55,462 bases of DNA from Lactococcus cremoris subsp. cremoris NBRC 100676 (GCF_001591705.1 NZ_BCVK01000006.1:1-55462); one strand, 5' to 3'. Numbered from the stretch's first letter, positions 19,363-28,780 are shown. Translations and numbers: made by a program. Notes: generated from the sequence alone by a model not told the origin.

Positions 19363-21717
19363 TTAATTTTTAACTTTGCTTTTTAAAACCTTATGTTCAA
19401 GATGACTTGGCCAGAAACTTGAAGTTTCAAAAAGGTTGGACTCTTCAAAAGCTTCTTCTGAGCTGAACTTATCACCGACTTTATTGGTTTGCAAAATCTT
19501 GACAACTTTAACGGCACAAATTGCTAATAATATGGCCACGCAAAGCAAGAAAATTACTGACAGAATTCCTTGAATCATCGTATTTCGCATGGTTGCTTGC
19601 GCATTGGTTAATAATAAACCTGTCAATTTTCCTGAATCTACTTGACTTTTCGCTGCTGAATAAGAAGCAAAATACCCAATATTTACATCCGTAGAAAAGA
19701 TTTTTTGTCAGCTGGCAGCAAAGGTCACACAAACATCCCAGACCAATGGAATGGCAGGAATCCAAACCCATTTGAGATAACCTTTACGAATAACCATGAC
19801 ACAGACAATGGCTAGAGCCACAGCTGCAATCAGCTGATTAGAAATCCCAAAGAGCGGATACATGATTTTTATTCCACCATTGGGGTCAGAAACGCCCATC
19901 AAAAGTAAAGCTCCCCAAACACCAACAATGACCGCAGTTGTCACGATTTTACTTGGTAGCCAATCATCATCCCCCAACCGTCCTAATTTTTTGAAGCCTC
20001 GAAGCGCATCATTGAGTAGATAACGAGTGGACTTAGTTGCGGCTGAAACGGCCGACAGGATAAAGAGAGCCTCAAACATAATGGCAAAATGATACCAGAA
20101 GCCCATCATATTTGTCCCACCAATAACTGGCACCTTATGTAGAATGTTTGACATTGAAACAGCCAGCGTTGGTGCCCCACCAGTCCGTGAAACAATCGAT
20201 TTTTCGCCAACATCTTTTGCAACTTGTTGGAGCGCTTTTTCGCCAGTCGTTCCTTCCCAATCAATACTGAGTTTTGAGCCATCTGGCATCATCGCAACAT
20301 TGGGAATGGCTTTAGAAGCATTATATTCGGCACTTTTATCTGCTTGATAACTTGAAGCTGCTAGTTTTTGAATACTGGCTTGGGGGGTGTTCATTGAATA
20401 ATAAATCCCCGGATTAAGAGAAATCGCAGCGACTAAAGCCATAATGGCAACAAATGACTCAAATAACATCCCGCCATAACCAATCATGCGCGTTTGCGAT
20501 TCTTTGGCAATCAAACGGGGCGTCGTCCCAGAAGACATCATGACGTGAAAGCCTGACAAGGCCCCACAGGCAATCGTGACGAATAAAAATGGAAAGAGTG
20601 AACCAGCAAAAGCAGGACCATCTGTATTATGTGCGAAATTTGTCAAAGCTGGAATCGTGACATCAGGACGCACACCAACGACTGCTATTGCTAAAATAGC
20701 AATTGTACCAATTTTCATAAACATGGATAAGTAATCACGTGGTGTAAGTAAAATCCAAGCGGGAATAATCGCCGCAATAAAAGTATATCCCATGACCCAC
20801 CATACCAAAGCCGTTGGCGAAAGCATGAAAATATGAGCAAATGAAGATTCTGAAACCCAACGACCACCAAAAATAGCCACTAAAAGTAAAATAAAACCAA
20901 TTGCTGAAATTTCATTAACATGACCTGGACGGATGTATTTTAGATAAATCCCCATTAGTAAAGCAATTGGAATCGTCATTCCAATCGAAAAGACTGCCCA
21001 AGCAGAATTTGCCATTGCCGTCACACAAATCAGCGCTAAAACAGCAAGAACAATCATGGTCATGATAAAAACAATAAATGATGTCAAGCCACCAGCAAAT
21101 CTACCTACTTCATCATGAGCCATTGCCCCAATTGATTTTGCACGACGACGATGAGAATACCAGAGAACAAGCATATCTTGTACCCCACCAGCAAAAATAA
21201 CCCCAAAAATAATCCAAATTGTCCCTGGTAAGTAACCCATCTGTGCCGCTAAAACTGGTCCAACCAAAGGCCCAGCTCCAGCGATTGATGCAAAATGGTG
21301 TCCGAATAAAACCACTCGATTGGTTGGGTCGAATTATTTTCCGTCATTATGAGCTTCTGACGGTGTTGCTCGCAAGTCATTAGGACGCATGATTTTGCGT
21401 TGAATATATAAAGCATAGAAACGATAACCAATTAAATAAGAACAAACAGCTGCAATAACAAACCAAATCGCATTAATCGTTTCCCCTTGAGCTAGCGCAA
21501 TTAATGACCAAGCAAGACCACCCAGTAAAGCAACAGCCACCCAAATAATAATTGATAATAAGCTAGGTTTTGGCAGATGTTCTTTCCAGTCTTTCATGGT
21601 TTCTTGAAAATTTGCCTGCTTTAAATCCTTGATTCCGACAATTTTTCCTTCTTTATTGCGTAACAAAAACAGCTCTTCTTCATCAGTAAAGTTTGAAGAG
21701 TTTCCATCATCTTTCAT
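19363..21717 (-). pseudogene. cstA: carbon starvation protein CstA, interrupted by two nonsense codons
   Basis: One reading frame of 785 codons encodes a full CstA, a large membrane transporter family linked to peptide or pyruvate uptake on starvation. It is cut by TAA at 21334-21336 (after SEAHNDGK, before FDPTNRVVLFGHHF) and by TGA at 19705-19707 (after VTFAAS, before QKIFSTD). Both interruptions are in frame, so there is no frameshift. TGG to TGA would explain the second (family pattern WQKIF). The conserved LFGHHFASIAGAGPLVGPVLAAQMGYLPG and many membrane helices are intact. A perfect cre site lies 61 bp upstream, so the gene was CcpA-controlled. A 535-codon central fragment could still be made only if internally initiated. 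Confidence 0.9.
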
Positions 21718-21777
21718 AATCCTTTATTCCTATACATCTTTTGATGTATTTACCTTTCTTATTTTTTAAAAACGAAA

Positions 21778-21791
21778 TGTAACCGATTACA
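21778..21791 (-). promoter_or_regulatory. cre (CcpA) site upstream of cstA
   Basis: TGTAACCGATTACA matches TGWAANCGNTNWCA at all 14 positions and is a near-perfect palindrome. It lies 61 bp before the cstA start, consistent with carbon catabolite repression of a starvation transporter. Confidence 0.7.
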
Positions 21792-21929
21792 ATAATATTT
21801 TAGCACTATTTAATCAAAAAGATAAGCATTTATGTTTAAAAAAATCTCTTTAAAACATCTTTTTGTAAAATACAAGATGAATTTTACACAGAAAATTCTT
21901 TTCATTTTCTAATTCTTCTGTAAAATAAA

Positions 21930-21957
21930 AAGACTCTCCCAAAAAGGAGAGTCTTTC
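21930..21957 (-). terminator. terminator of sodA
   Basis: AAAGACTCTCC / GGAGAGTCTTT with a 6-nt loop, 11 nt past the sodA stop. Confidence 0.85.
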
Positions 21958-21967
21958 ATTGATTATT

Positions 21968-22588
21968 TTATTTTGCCTTAGCGTAAAGTTCATTGACTTT
22001 ATCCCAGTTTACAAGGTTAAAGAATGCTTCAATGTAGTCAGGACGTACATTGTGATATTTAAGGTAGTAAGCATGTTCCCAAACATCAAGTCCCAAAACT
22101 GGTGTCAATCCTTCAGAAATTGGATTATCTTGATTTGCAGTTGATACAACTTTCAATTTGCCAGCTTCATCAACAACTAACCAAGCCCAGCCTGAACCAA
22201 AACGGCCTGTGGCAGCAGCTTTGAATTCTGTTTTGAAAGTTTCAAAACTACCAAATTCTTTTGCAATTGCATCGCCAATTTCACCGTCAGCATGGTTTTC
22301 AGAACCATCAGTATTTGGACGAAGCCAAAGCCAGAATTGACTATGATTCAAATGACCACCACCGTTGTTACGAACAGCTGTACGAATGTCTTCTGGGATT
22401 GCTGACAAATCAGTCAATAATTCTTCGAGGTTAAGGTCATCAAGTTCATTGTGTTTTTCAATTGCTGCATTAAGATTATTCACATAAGTTTGATGATGTT
22501 TTCCATGATGCAAACGCATTGTTGCTTCATCAAAGAAAGGTTCAAGCGCATTTGGCGCATATGGAAGTTCAGGTAATGTAAATGCCAT
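21968..22588 (-). CDS. sodA: manganese superoxide dismutase
   Basis: A 206-aa Mn/Fe-superoxide dismutase converting superoxide to oxygen and hydrogen peroxide in the cytoplasm. It begins [19 protein letters not shown] with metal ligands in [13 protein letters not shown], the [13 protein letters not shown] helix and the C-terminal [13 protein letters not shown] motif carrying Asp and His ligands. The frame opens at 22618, but the ATG at 22588 has AAGGAG 8 nt upstream and gives the family N-terminus. Monocistronic with its own terminator. It works alongside NoxE in oxygen defence. Confidence 0.97.
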   Translation of the reverse strand: MAFTLPELPYAPNALEPFFDEATMRLHHGKHHQTYVNNLNAAIEKHNELDDLNLEELLTDLSAIPEDIRTAVRNNGGGHLNHSQFWLWLRPNTDGSENHADGEIGDAIAKEFGSFETFKTEFKAAATGRFGSGWAWLVVDEAGKLKVVSTANQDNPISEGLTPVLGLDVWEHAYYLKYHNVRPDYIEAFFNLVNWDKVNELYAKAK

Positions 22589-22741
22589 AGTAATTCTCCT
22601 TTTAAGATGTGAATCCATTTTGAAGTCTTAATACTTGGGTATTTTGACCAGATTGAGAATGGAATTCAGTTAGATTATTTTTTAATTCTATTCTCATTAT
22701 AGTCGTTTTTGAAATCATTGCCAAATGATTTGATTTATAAT

Positions 22742-23791
22742 TTATTTTTTTCTTTGTTGGATAAAATCGAGCATTTTCGCTGAATAAAGTAGATCTACAT
22801 TGTGGGATTCTGCTATGTTTTTTGAACCTGTCAGAACAAATAATTTATTCAAATCTTGCTTCCATTGCTCAAGAATTTCTTCTACCTTTTCAGGACCTGT
22901 TTGCATGAGATTTTTCAAAATAAAACCCGCTGAACTTGCCAAATCGGCACCTAAAATCAAAGATTTAAAAATATCTTGAGCAGAGGAAATTCCCCCAGTA
23001 GCAACTAAGCTTTTGGTATTCTCTGCCGTTTTAGCCTCCAGCAGGCTTTCAAGAGTTGAAAAACCAAAATCGTCCAAATCAAAACCATTTTTGCTCCGTT
23101 TACGCTCAATCCAAGCAAAATTAGTTCCGCCAGCTCCACCAACATTTATTCCCGAAACAGCTGTTTTTGCGAGTTCTTTAAAGGTCTTTTGGGAAATGCC
23201 AAAGCCAACTTCTTTGACAATGACTGGTACTTCTAGTTGACTTGCAATTTCATTAATGTTTTCTAACCAATAAAATTCACGGTCTCCTTCATCCATTGAC
23301 AACTCTTGGGCCGTATTGACATGGATTTCTAAAGCATTGGCCTCAATCATCTCTACCGCTCGCTTAGCATTCTCTAAAGAATGTCCAGCTCCAAGATTGG
23401 CAAAGAGAAAACCAGAAGAATGAATTTTACGAACCTCTTTAAAGCCTGCGGCTAATTCTGGAAATTTCAGGGCAATGGATTGTGAACCAACTGCCATGGC
23501 TAGATGCTGATTTTTCGCGATTTCGGCCAAAGTCTGATTAATTTTATCTGCACGCTCGCCTCCACCAGTCATCGCTTCGATATAAAAAGGAAATTCAAAA
23601 TCCTGACCAAAAACTTTTGACGAAAGCTCTACTTTTTCAGTTGAAAGTTCTGGTAATGTATTAGGAATGATTCGGACATCAGAAAAAGTCAGGCCCAAAG
23701 TCTGATTTCTTTCTTCTTTCCAATATTTGTATGCTAATGATAGGTGTTCGTCTTTACGATGTTGATGGATTTCTTTTTCACTTTTCATCAT
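22742..23791 (-). CDS. fni: type 2 isopentenyl-diphosphate delta-isomerase
   Basis: A 349-aa FMN- and NADPH-dependent enzyme interconverting isopentenyl and dimethylallyl diphosphate, the last step supplying isoprenoid precursors for undecaprenol. Characteristic segments: RKDEHLSLAYKY near the N-terminus, FYIEAMTGGG, HVNTAQELSM, VPVIVKEVGFG and the glycine-rich FMN site GINVGGAGGTNFAWIE. It is the last gene of mvaD-mvaK2-fni, 122 bp after mvaK2. It lies at the position of yebB in L. lactis. One CTGTCAG motif at 22828. Confidence 0.95.
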   Translation of the reverse strand: MMKSEKEIHQHRKDEHLSLAYKYWKEERNQTLGLTFSDVRIIPNTLPELSTEKVELSSKVFGQDFEFPFYIEAMTGGGERADKINQTLAEIAKNQHLAMAVGSQSIALKFPELAAGFKEVRKIHSSGFLFANLGAGHSLENAKRAVEMIEANALEIHVNTAQELSMDEGDREFYWLENINEIASQLEVPVIVKEVGFGISQKTFKELAKTAVSGINVGGAGGTNFAWIERKRSKNGFDLDDFGFSTLESLLEAKTAENTKSLVATGGISSAQDIFKSLILGADLASSAGFILKNLMQTGPEKVEEILEQWKQDLNKLFVLTGSKNIAESHNVDLLYSAKMLDFIQQRKK

Positions 23792-23913
23792 TTATTTCTC
23801 AATTCATTAAGTGTAAAACCTAGTCTTTTAAAAACAGGAAAAGTAAGAAAAATCAAGCTCGTACAGGCTTAAATCTATCTTTGTTTTCTTTTTTAGTTTT
23901 TAGCAGGTTAAAC

Positions 23914-24903
23914 TCAGTTATTTTTTTGAGCAATCTTAAACTCTTCAAGATTGATTCCATATTCGTATAATTTTTTTTGAACCTCAGCAATAGCCATTGA
24001 ATTTTGAGCAAACAAAATAAGGTTCTCCCCAAATCCAGCACCAGAGATTTTAGCGGCAAGCTCTGGATAGCTATTGAGCAAGTTTAATGCAAGAGCTAGT
24101 ACTTTAGTCATATAGCCTTCTGGAATATTTTCCAAAAGTAAAAGTTGATTTTCTGATAATTTTTCTTTGAATAAGCTAAAATCTTGAATGTCAATCGCTG
24201 TTGCCATTTCGATAACTAACTCATTTGAAGTTTGATAAAATTCATCAGAGAGTTTGATTTTGATTTTTTCAGCAGTTTTGGCTGCTTTTCCCGTTTGAAC
24301 AACATAGGTTTTCCAAGGAATCTCAAGAGGAAGGATACGGTTATGATTCTGATAGAAAACTGAACCACCATACATAATAGCCGCAATATCCCCCATTGAA
24401 CCTGAACCTTGCACTTCAAAATGGGTCTTTGCTGCAATTTCAAACCGTTTTTCAAGGGAAAGTTGTAAATCAAAAAATTGGTTAACCGCATTGACTACGC
24501 CACAAACAACTGATGCACTTGAGCCATAGCCTTTTTTATTTTCCCCAAAGCCTAAATCACTCCGAATTTCAAGGCATATTTCTACTGACAGCTCAGAAAT
24601 TTTACTGACAGACTCTTTTTTAGAACTGTCAGCAGCTGACAAAGTATTTTTTAAGGCTGTCAGCGCAAAATTCCAAGGACTTTCTTTATCAAATTCAATT
24701 TTGCTCAATGAGAATTCAAAATCAGCAAGTCCAACATTTGTTTTGAGAATCGATTTGTCACTCGCTCTTGAAATACTCATTTCAAAATTTGTTTCAATTG
24801 TCGTAATGAGGGCGAGATTTCCTTCTTTTGTGACCGCATATTCACCAGCAAAAAAAAGTTTCCCCGGTATCTTTGTCTTAATTTTCTTATCAGAGATACT
24901 CAT
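23914..24903 (-). CDS. mvaK2: phosphomevalonate kinase
   Basis: A 329-aa GHMP-family kinase that converts mevalonate-5-phosphate to the diphosphate. It has KIPGKLFFAGEYAV at the N-terminus, the ATP loop KGYGSSASVVCGVV and a C-terminal AKISGAGFGENLI motif. I choose the ATG at 24903: GGAGG lies 5 nt upstream inside the end of mvaD, and the ATG overlaps the mvaD frame by 14 nt, so the two genes are translationally coupled. Residues about 90-115 are a Ser/Lys-rich variable loop whose DNA contains four CTGACAG motifs in 80 bp, read in different frames. Confidence 0.93.
   Translation of the reverse strand: MSISDKKIKTKIPGKLFFAGEYAVTKEGNLALITTIETNFEMSISRASDKSILKTNVGLADFEFSLSKIEFDKESPWNFALTALKNTLSAADSSKKESVSKISELSVEICLEIRSDLGFGENKKGYGSSASVVCGVVNAVNQFFDLQLSLEKRFEIAAKTHFEVQGSGSMGDIAAIMYGGSVFYQNHNRILPLEIPWKTYVVQTGKAAKTAEKIKIKLSDEFYQTSNELVIEMATAIDIQDFSLFKEKLSENQLLLLENIPEGYMTKVLALALNLLNSYPELAAKISGAGFGENLILFAQNSMAIAEVQKKLYEYGINLEEFKIAQKNN
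24583..24663. repeat. cluster of four CTGACAG motifs inside mvaK2
   Basis: TACTGACAG at 24583-24591 and 24603-24611, CTGTCAG at 24626-24632 and 24657-24663. On the coding strand they read as L-S-V, V-S, A-D-S and L-T-A, that is, in different frames. This suggests the DNA word rather than the peptide is kept. Confidence 0.85.
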
Positions 24904-25846
24904 AAGCGCCTCCAGCACGTGCAATATCAAAAGTTAATTCTGGAAACTCTGCTTTTAACTTGATTAACAAGATTTTTTCTGTCGCATGGTCAGTAATAAT
25001 TTTTACATTTGGTCCAGCATCAATGGTCACAAAGGCGAGTAAGCCCGCTTTATAACATTCTTTTGTAAAGTCTACAACACGTTGCGTTTCAGAGGTAAAA
25101 TAGTCAAATGGTTCAAGACATAGACGATTTTGTTCATGCATGCCAAGAGTATTATCTTGAGCAATTAGACCCACTTTTTCAATATCAGCTTGAAGAATTG
25201 CTTGTTTCATTTCTGCAAGTTGAATTGCTGATTTTTCGACCCAAGCACCATAAGTTGGCGCTGTTTGAGCCAATTGCATTCCTTTTGTTGATGACATTTT
25301 TTTCTTTTCGGAAGAAATTTCGGCAACAATCATTGAAAGCCCAATGTCTTTATTGTAAAAAGATTCGGCAAAGGAAGACTGATGATTCTCCCCTTTATTC
25401 CAAACAGCAAAATTTCCAAAAATTGAACGAGAAGCGGAACCCGAACCCCGTCTGGCAATCCGTGACATTTCGGAATCATCTTTTTCTAAGTCTAAAAGTC
25501 CAAACATAGCAGCTGTAAGTGCAGCAAAACTTGAAGCACTTGACGCTAATCCAGCCGCTGTTGGAACATGATTTTCTGATTGAATCATTACCTTAGGGAA
25601 ATTTCCATATTGTCCACGCATCATTTCCAAAAATTTGCTGACACGACTGCTATCTTCCATCGCTGAATTTAAGATTAATGAGTCAGACTCATTGTCAGTA
25701 AATTCAACCGAGGTTGTTGTATAAAATGGCTCCAAGGTCATTGACAAAGAAGATGTCGTCGGGATATTTAGAGCAATATCCGTTTTTCCCCAATATTTAA
25801 TCAAGGCGATATTCGTATGCGCCCGTGCAGTAACAATATTTTTCAT
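24890..25846 (-). CDS. mvaD: diphosphomevalonate decarboxylase
   Basis: A 318-aa GHMP-superfamily enzyme that decarboxylates mevalonate diphosphate to isopentenyl diphosphate using ATP. Markers: ARAHTNIALIKYWGK at the N-terminus, TAAGLASSASSFAALTAA (ATP loop), RRGSGSASRSIFG and the VTIDAGPNVKI segment. First gene of the mvaD-mvaK2-fni unit. The ATG has no Shine-Dalgarno. An extended -10 box ends 6 nt before it, so the transcript may be leaderless. Confidence 0.95.
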   Translation of the reverse strand: MKNIVTARAHTNIALIKYWGKTDIALNIPTTSSLSMTLEPFYTTTSVEFTDNESDSLILNSAMEDSSRVSKFLEMMRGQYGNFPKVMIQSENHVPTAAGLASSASSFAALTAAMFGLLDLEKDDSEMSRIARRGSGSASRSIFGNFAVWNKGENHQSSFAESFYNKDIGLSMIVAEISSEKKKMSSTKGMQLAQTAPTYGAWVEKSAIQLAEMKQAILQADIEKVGLIAQDNTLGMHEQNRLCLEPFDYFTSETQRVVDFTKECYKAGLLAFVTIDAGPNVKIITDHATEKILLIKLKAEFPELTFDIARAGGAYEYL

Positions 25847-26155
25847 GAAACTATTATATCAAAAAAAACAATTCTTTCTTATCTCTTATCATTTTCAAAG
25901 ATAATTTTCTGTCTAAAAAATACTTATTTTTATCATAAATCATAATTTAAAAGTCAAAATAGAAATAAAAGCTTGATTTTCAAGAAGAAATTTTATAAAA
26001 TTGTCAGGTACGTTTTTGTATTCAAAATGTATGATATTGGAAGAAAGTCTATCGAGTATTTTTGCCTCAATCTGACTTAATTTAACCAAAAATATGCTAA
26101 TTTACAGTTTACATTTATCAAATGACAAACTAATCTAGCAGGAGAATTATTAAAA
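25847..26155. other. mvaD-mvk divergent intergenic region
   Basis: This 309-bp AT-rich stretch contains no gene. It holds the mvaD extended -10 at its left edge and, on the right, only a weak candidate mvk promoter (TATGCTAAT near 26093). No riboswitch, known operator or strong hairpin was recognised. Confidence 0.6.
25853..25861 (-). promoter_or_regulatory. extended -10 promoter 6 nt before the mvaD start
   Basis: Minus strand TGA-TATAAT, then AGTTTC, then ATG. There is no ribosome-binding site between them. Expected transcription start is at the ATG. Confidence 0.6.
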
Positions 26156-27088
26156 ATGACTATCAATAAAATGGGGACGGGAATTGCCCATTCCAAACTA
26201 ATCTTAATTGGAGAACATTCCGTTGTATATGGTCAGCCAGCAATTGCCTTACCTGTAACAATTCTTAAAACTACAGTGACAATTACTTCATCAAAATATG
26301 GCCAATACATTGAAAATAATGAATTTCGTCGAAGACTTGATTTAATGGGAGATGAATTTGAAGGAATTCGCCAACTCATCATGCGTTTACTCGCTAAATT
26401 TCATTCTTCAAAAATGCCTTTTTCTTTAGAAATTGATTCAAACATTCCTCAAGGACGTGGTTTAGGTGCCTCTGCTTCTTTGGCAACAGCCATCATCAGA
26501 GCCTTTTATGATTTCTTTGATGCTGAACTTCCACAAAAAGACTTACTTTTTTATGCCAATTTTTCTGAAAATATTACCCATGGTAAATCTTCTGGAATTG
26601 ATGTTGCGACAGTTAATTCTGAGCACCCTTTGTGGTTTATTAAAGATAGCACAATTGAACCCTTTGAACTAAATCTCCATGGTTTTATCGTCATTGGAGA
26701 TACTGGTGTGCACGGCTTTACTAGTCAAGCCATCAATATTGTTCGGGAAAAACTTGTTGAGGAAAACGAAAAAACTCAAAACTCAATTAATGACCTCGGG
26801 CAATTAGCCACAGACTCAAAAGCCTTTTTAATGACCGATAAACTCAAAGAGTTTGGTCACGTCATGAATAAAGCTCATGAAAGACTTTCAGAACTCGGTG
26901 TTTCTCACCCCCGGCTAGACAATTTAGTTGATACGGCTCGAAAAAATGGAGCACTTGGTGCTAAATTGACTGGTTCTGGACTTGGTGGAGTCATGGTTGC
27001 TCTGGCTGAAAATGAAAAAGATGCGATTCGCATCAGTCAACGCCTCCTAAAAAATGGGGCTAAAAACACGTGGATTTACTCCTTTTAA
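26156..27088 (+). CDS. mvk: mevalonate kinase
   Basis: A 310-aa GHMP kinase phosphorylating mevalonate, the first kinase of the pathway. Motifs: GIAHSKLILIGEHSVVYGQPAIALP at the N-terminus, split as IGEHSVVYG plus PAIALP, the ATP loop GRGLGASASLATAI, GKSSGIDVATV and the C-terminal GAKLTGSGLGGVMVA. AGGAG lies 11 nt before the ATG. It is divergent from the other mevalonate genes, unlike the single operon of many streptococci. Corresponds to yeaG by position. Confidence 0.95.
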   Translation: MTINKMGTGIAHSKLILIGEHSVVYGQPAIALPVTILKTTVTITSSKYGQYIENNEFRRRLDLMGDEFEGIRQLIMRLLAKFHSSKMPFSLEIDSNIPQGRGLGASASLATAIIRAFYDFFDAELPQKDLLFYANFSENITHGKSSGIDVATVNSEHPLWFIKDSTIEPFELNLHGFIVIGDTGVHGFTSQAINIVREKLVEENEKTQNSINDLGQLATDSKAFLMTDKLKEFGHVMNKAHERLSELGVSHPRLDNLVDTARKNGALGAKLTGSGLGGVMVALAENEKDAIRISQRLLKNGAKNTWIYSF

Positions 27089-27112
27089 GATGGTTAATCA
27101 CCATCTTTTTTT
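27087..27112 (+). terminator. terminator of mvk
   Basis: AAGATGGT / ACCATCTT with a 5-nt loop and a T7 tail, beginning within the stop codon. Confidence 0.85.
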
Positions 27113-27164
27113 ATAAAGTGACACCTCCAATAATTAATCCTGTCACTTTTATAGTTGATTAATA

Positions 27165-27196
27165 AAAAAATCGAGATCATAAAATCTCGATTTTTT
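27165..27196 (-). terminator. terminator of the MarR-family gene
   Basis: AAAAAATCGAGAT / ATCTCGATTTTTT with a 6-nt loop, 22 nt past the marR-type stop. Confidence 0.85.
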
Positions 27197-27218
27197 ATTT
27201 TCCAAATACCAAAAACAA

Positions 27219-27719
27219 CTAATTTCCTGCTATACGATTATATTGTTCCTTAATTCGGTCATCTTCATGACTGATTTTTTCATCTAGTTCACTTTGGAGT
27301 TTGCCAATTAATCTTGCAAATTCAATTTTTTCTTCTTCTGTAAAGCTTGTCATAATGCCTGGAACAAGTTCTGTTTGTTCTGCACTTTCTTCCAAAACAG
27401 CCTTCCCTTTTTCAGTTAGTGATATGATAAATCCACGCTTATCTTGAGCATCTTTTTGACGTGAAATAAATTGTTTCTTTTCCAATTTTTTTATCATTTC
27501 ACTGGCAGACTGGGGGCGCATATCCAGTTGAGCTACCAGATTTTTTTGCGTCATCTTGCTGTTTTCCATTAGAATATTTAAAATTTGTCCCTGTCCTTGT
27601 AATCGAGAATATTCCACTGTTTGTTTTCTTGTGACACTTTTACTCTTTCTCAAATACCAAAAAAGAAGGGTAACATAACGAATAAATCCCTGACTTGTAT
27701 TTTCTTTTTTCTTTGTCAT
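27219..27719 (-). CDS. MarR-family transcriptional regulator
   Basis: A 166-aa winged-helix regulator. The recognition region is MTQKNLVAQLDMRPQSASEMI followed by the wing SRQKDAQDKRGFIISLTEKG (about residues 55-115). MarR proteins usually repress a divergent exporter and release DNA on ligand binding. Here the divergent operon is a DrrAB-type ABC exporter with a 13-bp palindrome downstream of its -10. No Shine-Dalgarno is visible before its ATG, and an extended -10 ends 6 nt upstream, so its own mRNA is probably leaderless. Confidence 0.88.
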   Translation of the reverse strand: MTKKKENTSQGFIRYVTLLFWYLRKSKSVTRKQTVEYSRLQGQGQILNILMENSKMTQKNLVAQLDMRPQSASEMIKKLEKKQFISRQKDAQDKRGFIISLTEKGKAVLEESAEQTELVPGIMTSFTEEEKIEFARLIGKLQSELDEKISHEDDRIKEQYNRIAGN

Positions 27720-27725
27720 AGTCTT

Positions 27726-27734
27726 ATTTTATCA
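27726..27734 (-). promoter_or_regulatory. extended -10 promoter 6 nt before the marR-type start
   Basis: Minus strand TGA-TAAAAT, then AAGACT, then ATG. Confidence 0.55.
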
Positions 27735-27783
27735 CATTTTTTAGCATTTATAAAAAATATAATCAGGGTCCCATACTTTTTTC

Positions 27784-27812
27784 TTGACAATTTAATCAGG
27801 GAGGCTTATAAT
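27784..27812 (+). promoter_or_regulatory. consensus promoter of the ABC exporter operon
   Basis: TTGACA, exactly 17 nt, TATAAT: a perfect vegetative-sigma promoter, strong enough to need repression. The word AATCAGGG occurs in the spacer and again about 30 bp upstream. Confidence 0.9.
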
Positions 27813-27820
27813 ATTTTTAC

Positions 27821-27833
27821 TAAGGTAACCTTA
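27821..27833 (+). promoter_or_regulatory. putative MarR operator
   Basis: TAAGGT-A-ACCTTA palindrome between the -10 box and the ribosome-binding site. Its position right after the start of transcription suits a repressor site for the divergent MarR protein. Confidence 0.55.
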
Positions 27834-27850
27834 TGAAAAAGGAGATAATA

Positions 27851-28780
27851 ATGGCACTCGCAATTTCAACTACAAATCTTGTCAAAAACTTTGATGGTAA
27901 AAACGCAGTAAATGGTATTTCACTTGATGTCCATCAAGGAGAAATCTTTGGAATTCTTGGACCTAACGGTGCAGGGAAGACCACATTCTTAAGAATGATT
28001 GCAACATTAACAAAAGTAACATCTGGTTCTGCTTCTATCTTTGGAAACGACCTAACCAAAGACGGTGCAAAAGTTCGAAACTTTATTGGGCTGACAGGTC
28101 AATATGCTTCAGTTGATGAGGAACTGACAGGGATGGAAAACATGATTATTTTTGGTCAGTTAAATGGCCTATCCAAAAAAGAAGCCCAAAAACGCGGCCT
28201 CGAATTGCTCAAACAATTTTCACTGACAGAAGCTAAGGACAAATCCATCAGTGCTTTTTCAGGTGGAATGAGAAGAAGATTAGATTTGGCTGTTAGCCTA
28301 ATCACTAAACCCCCGCTTATCTTTCTTGACGAACCAACAACAGGTCTTGACCCCAGAACACGTGGGGAAATGTGGAAGACAATTCGTGAGTTGGTCAAAG
28401 GGGGTTCAACCATCGTTCTGACTACACAATACTTGGACGAAGCTGACCAATTGGCTGACCGTATCGCCATCATTGACCATGGAAGCGTCATCGCGCAAGG
28501 CACCCCGTCAGAGCTTAAAAACATTTTGGGAGAAACCACTTTTGAGCTCTCATTGATTAAAAGCAGTCAAATTAAACAAGCCAAAGAAATGATAGAACAA
28601 AAATTCAATATTGAAGTGATTGTTCTACCAGAATTTGCAACTTTGTCAATCAAAGTAACTGACACAAAAATCATGACACAAATTCTTTTACTTTTGGAAA
28701 CTGAACACATAGCCATCAATGAATTTGAAACACGTAAACCAACATTTGATGAAGTTTTTCTTGAGCTGACAGGAAAATAG
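27851..28780 (+). CDS. ABC exporter ATP-binding protein (DrrA family)
   Basis: A 309-aa ATPase of the DrrA drug-exporter family: Walker A GPNGAGKTT (37-45), signature FSGGMRRRLDLAVSL, Walker B LIFLDEPTTGLDP, and a C-terminal extension ending in EVFLELTGK as in DrrA. I use the ATG at 27851, with GGAG 8 nt upstream, rather than the ATG at 27833, which falls in the palindrome. It pairs with the permease 12 bp downstream. Substrate unknown, probably a hydrophobic drug or lipid. The CTGACAG word occurs four times, each read as Leu-Thr with the rare CTG codon. Confidence 0.9.
   Translation: MALAISTTNLVKNFDGKNAVNGISLDVHQGEIFGILGPNGAGKTTFLRMIATLTKVTSGSASIFGNDLTKDGAKVRNFIGLTGQYASVDEELTGMENMIIFGQLNGLSKKEAQKRGLELLKQFSLTEAKDKSISAFSGGMRRRLDLAVSLITKPPLIFLDEPTTGLDPRTRGEMWKTIRELVKGGSTIVLTTQYLDEADQLADRIAIIDHGSVIAQGTPSELKNILGETTFELSLIKSSQIKQAKEMIEQKFNIEVIVLPEFATLSIKVTDTKIMTQILLLLETEHIAINEFETRKPTFDEVFLELTGK

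Noticed and set aside
19705-21336. Stop codon read-through or recoding (selenocysteine at TGA) in cstA
   Set aside because: There are two different stops, no SECIS-like structure was noticed, and the TGA replaces an expected Trp; simple inactivation is more likely.
25108-25509. 133-codon plus-strand frame inside mvaD
   Set aside because: Antisense to the intact mvaD; no start signals.
28156-28539. 127-codon frame antisense to the ABC ATPase gene
   Set aside because: Shadow of a well-supported DrrA-type gene on the other strand.
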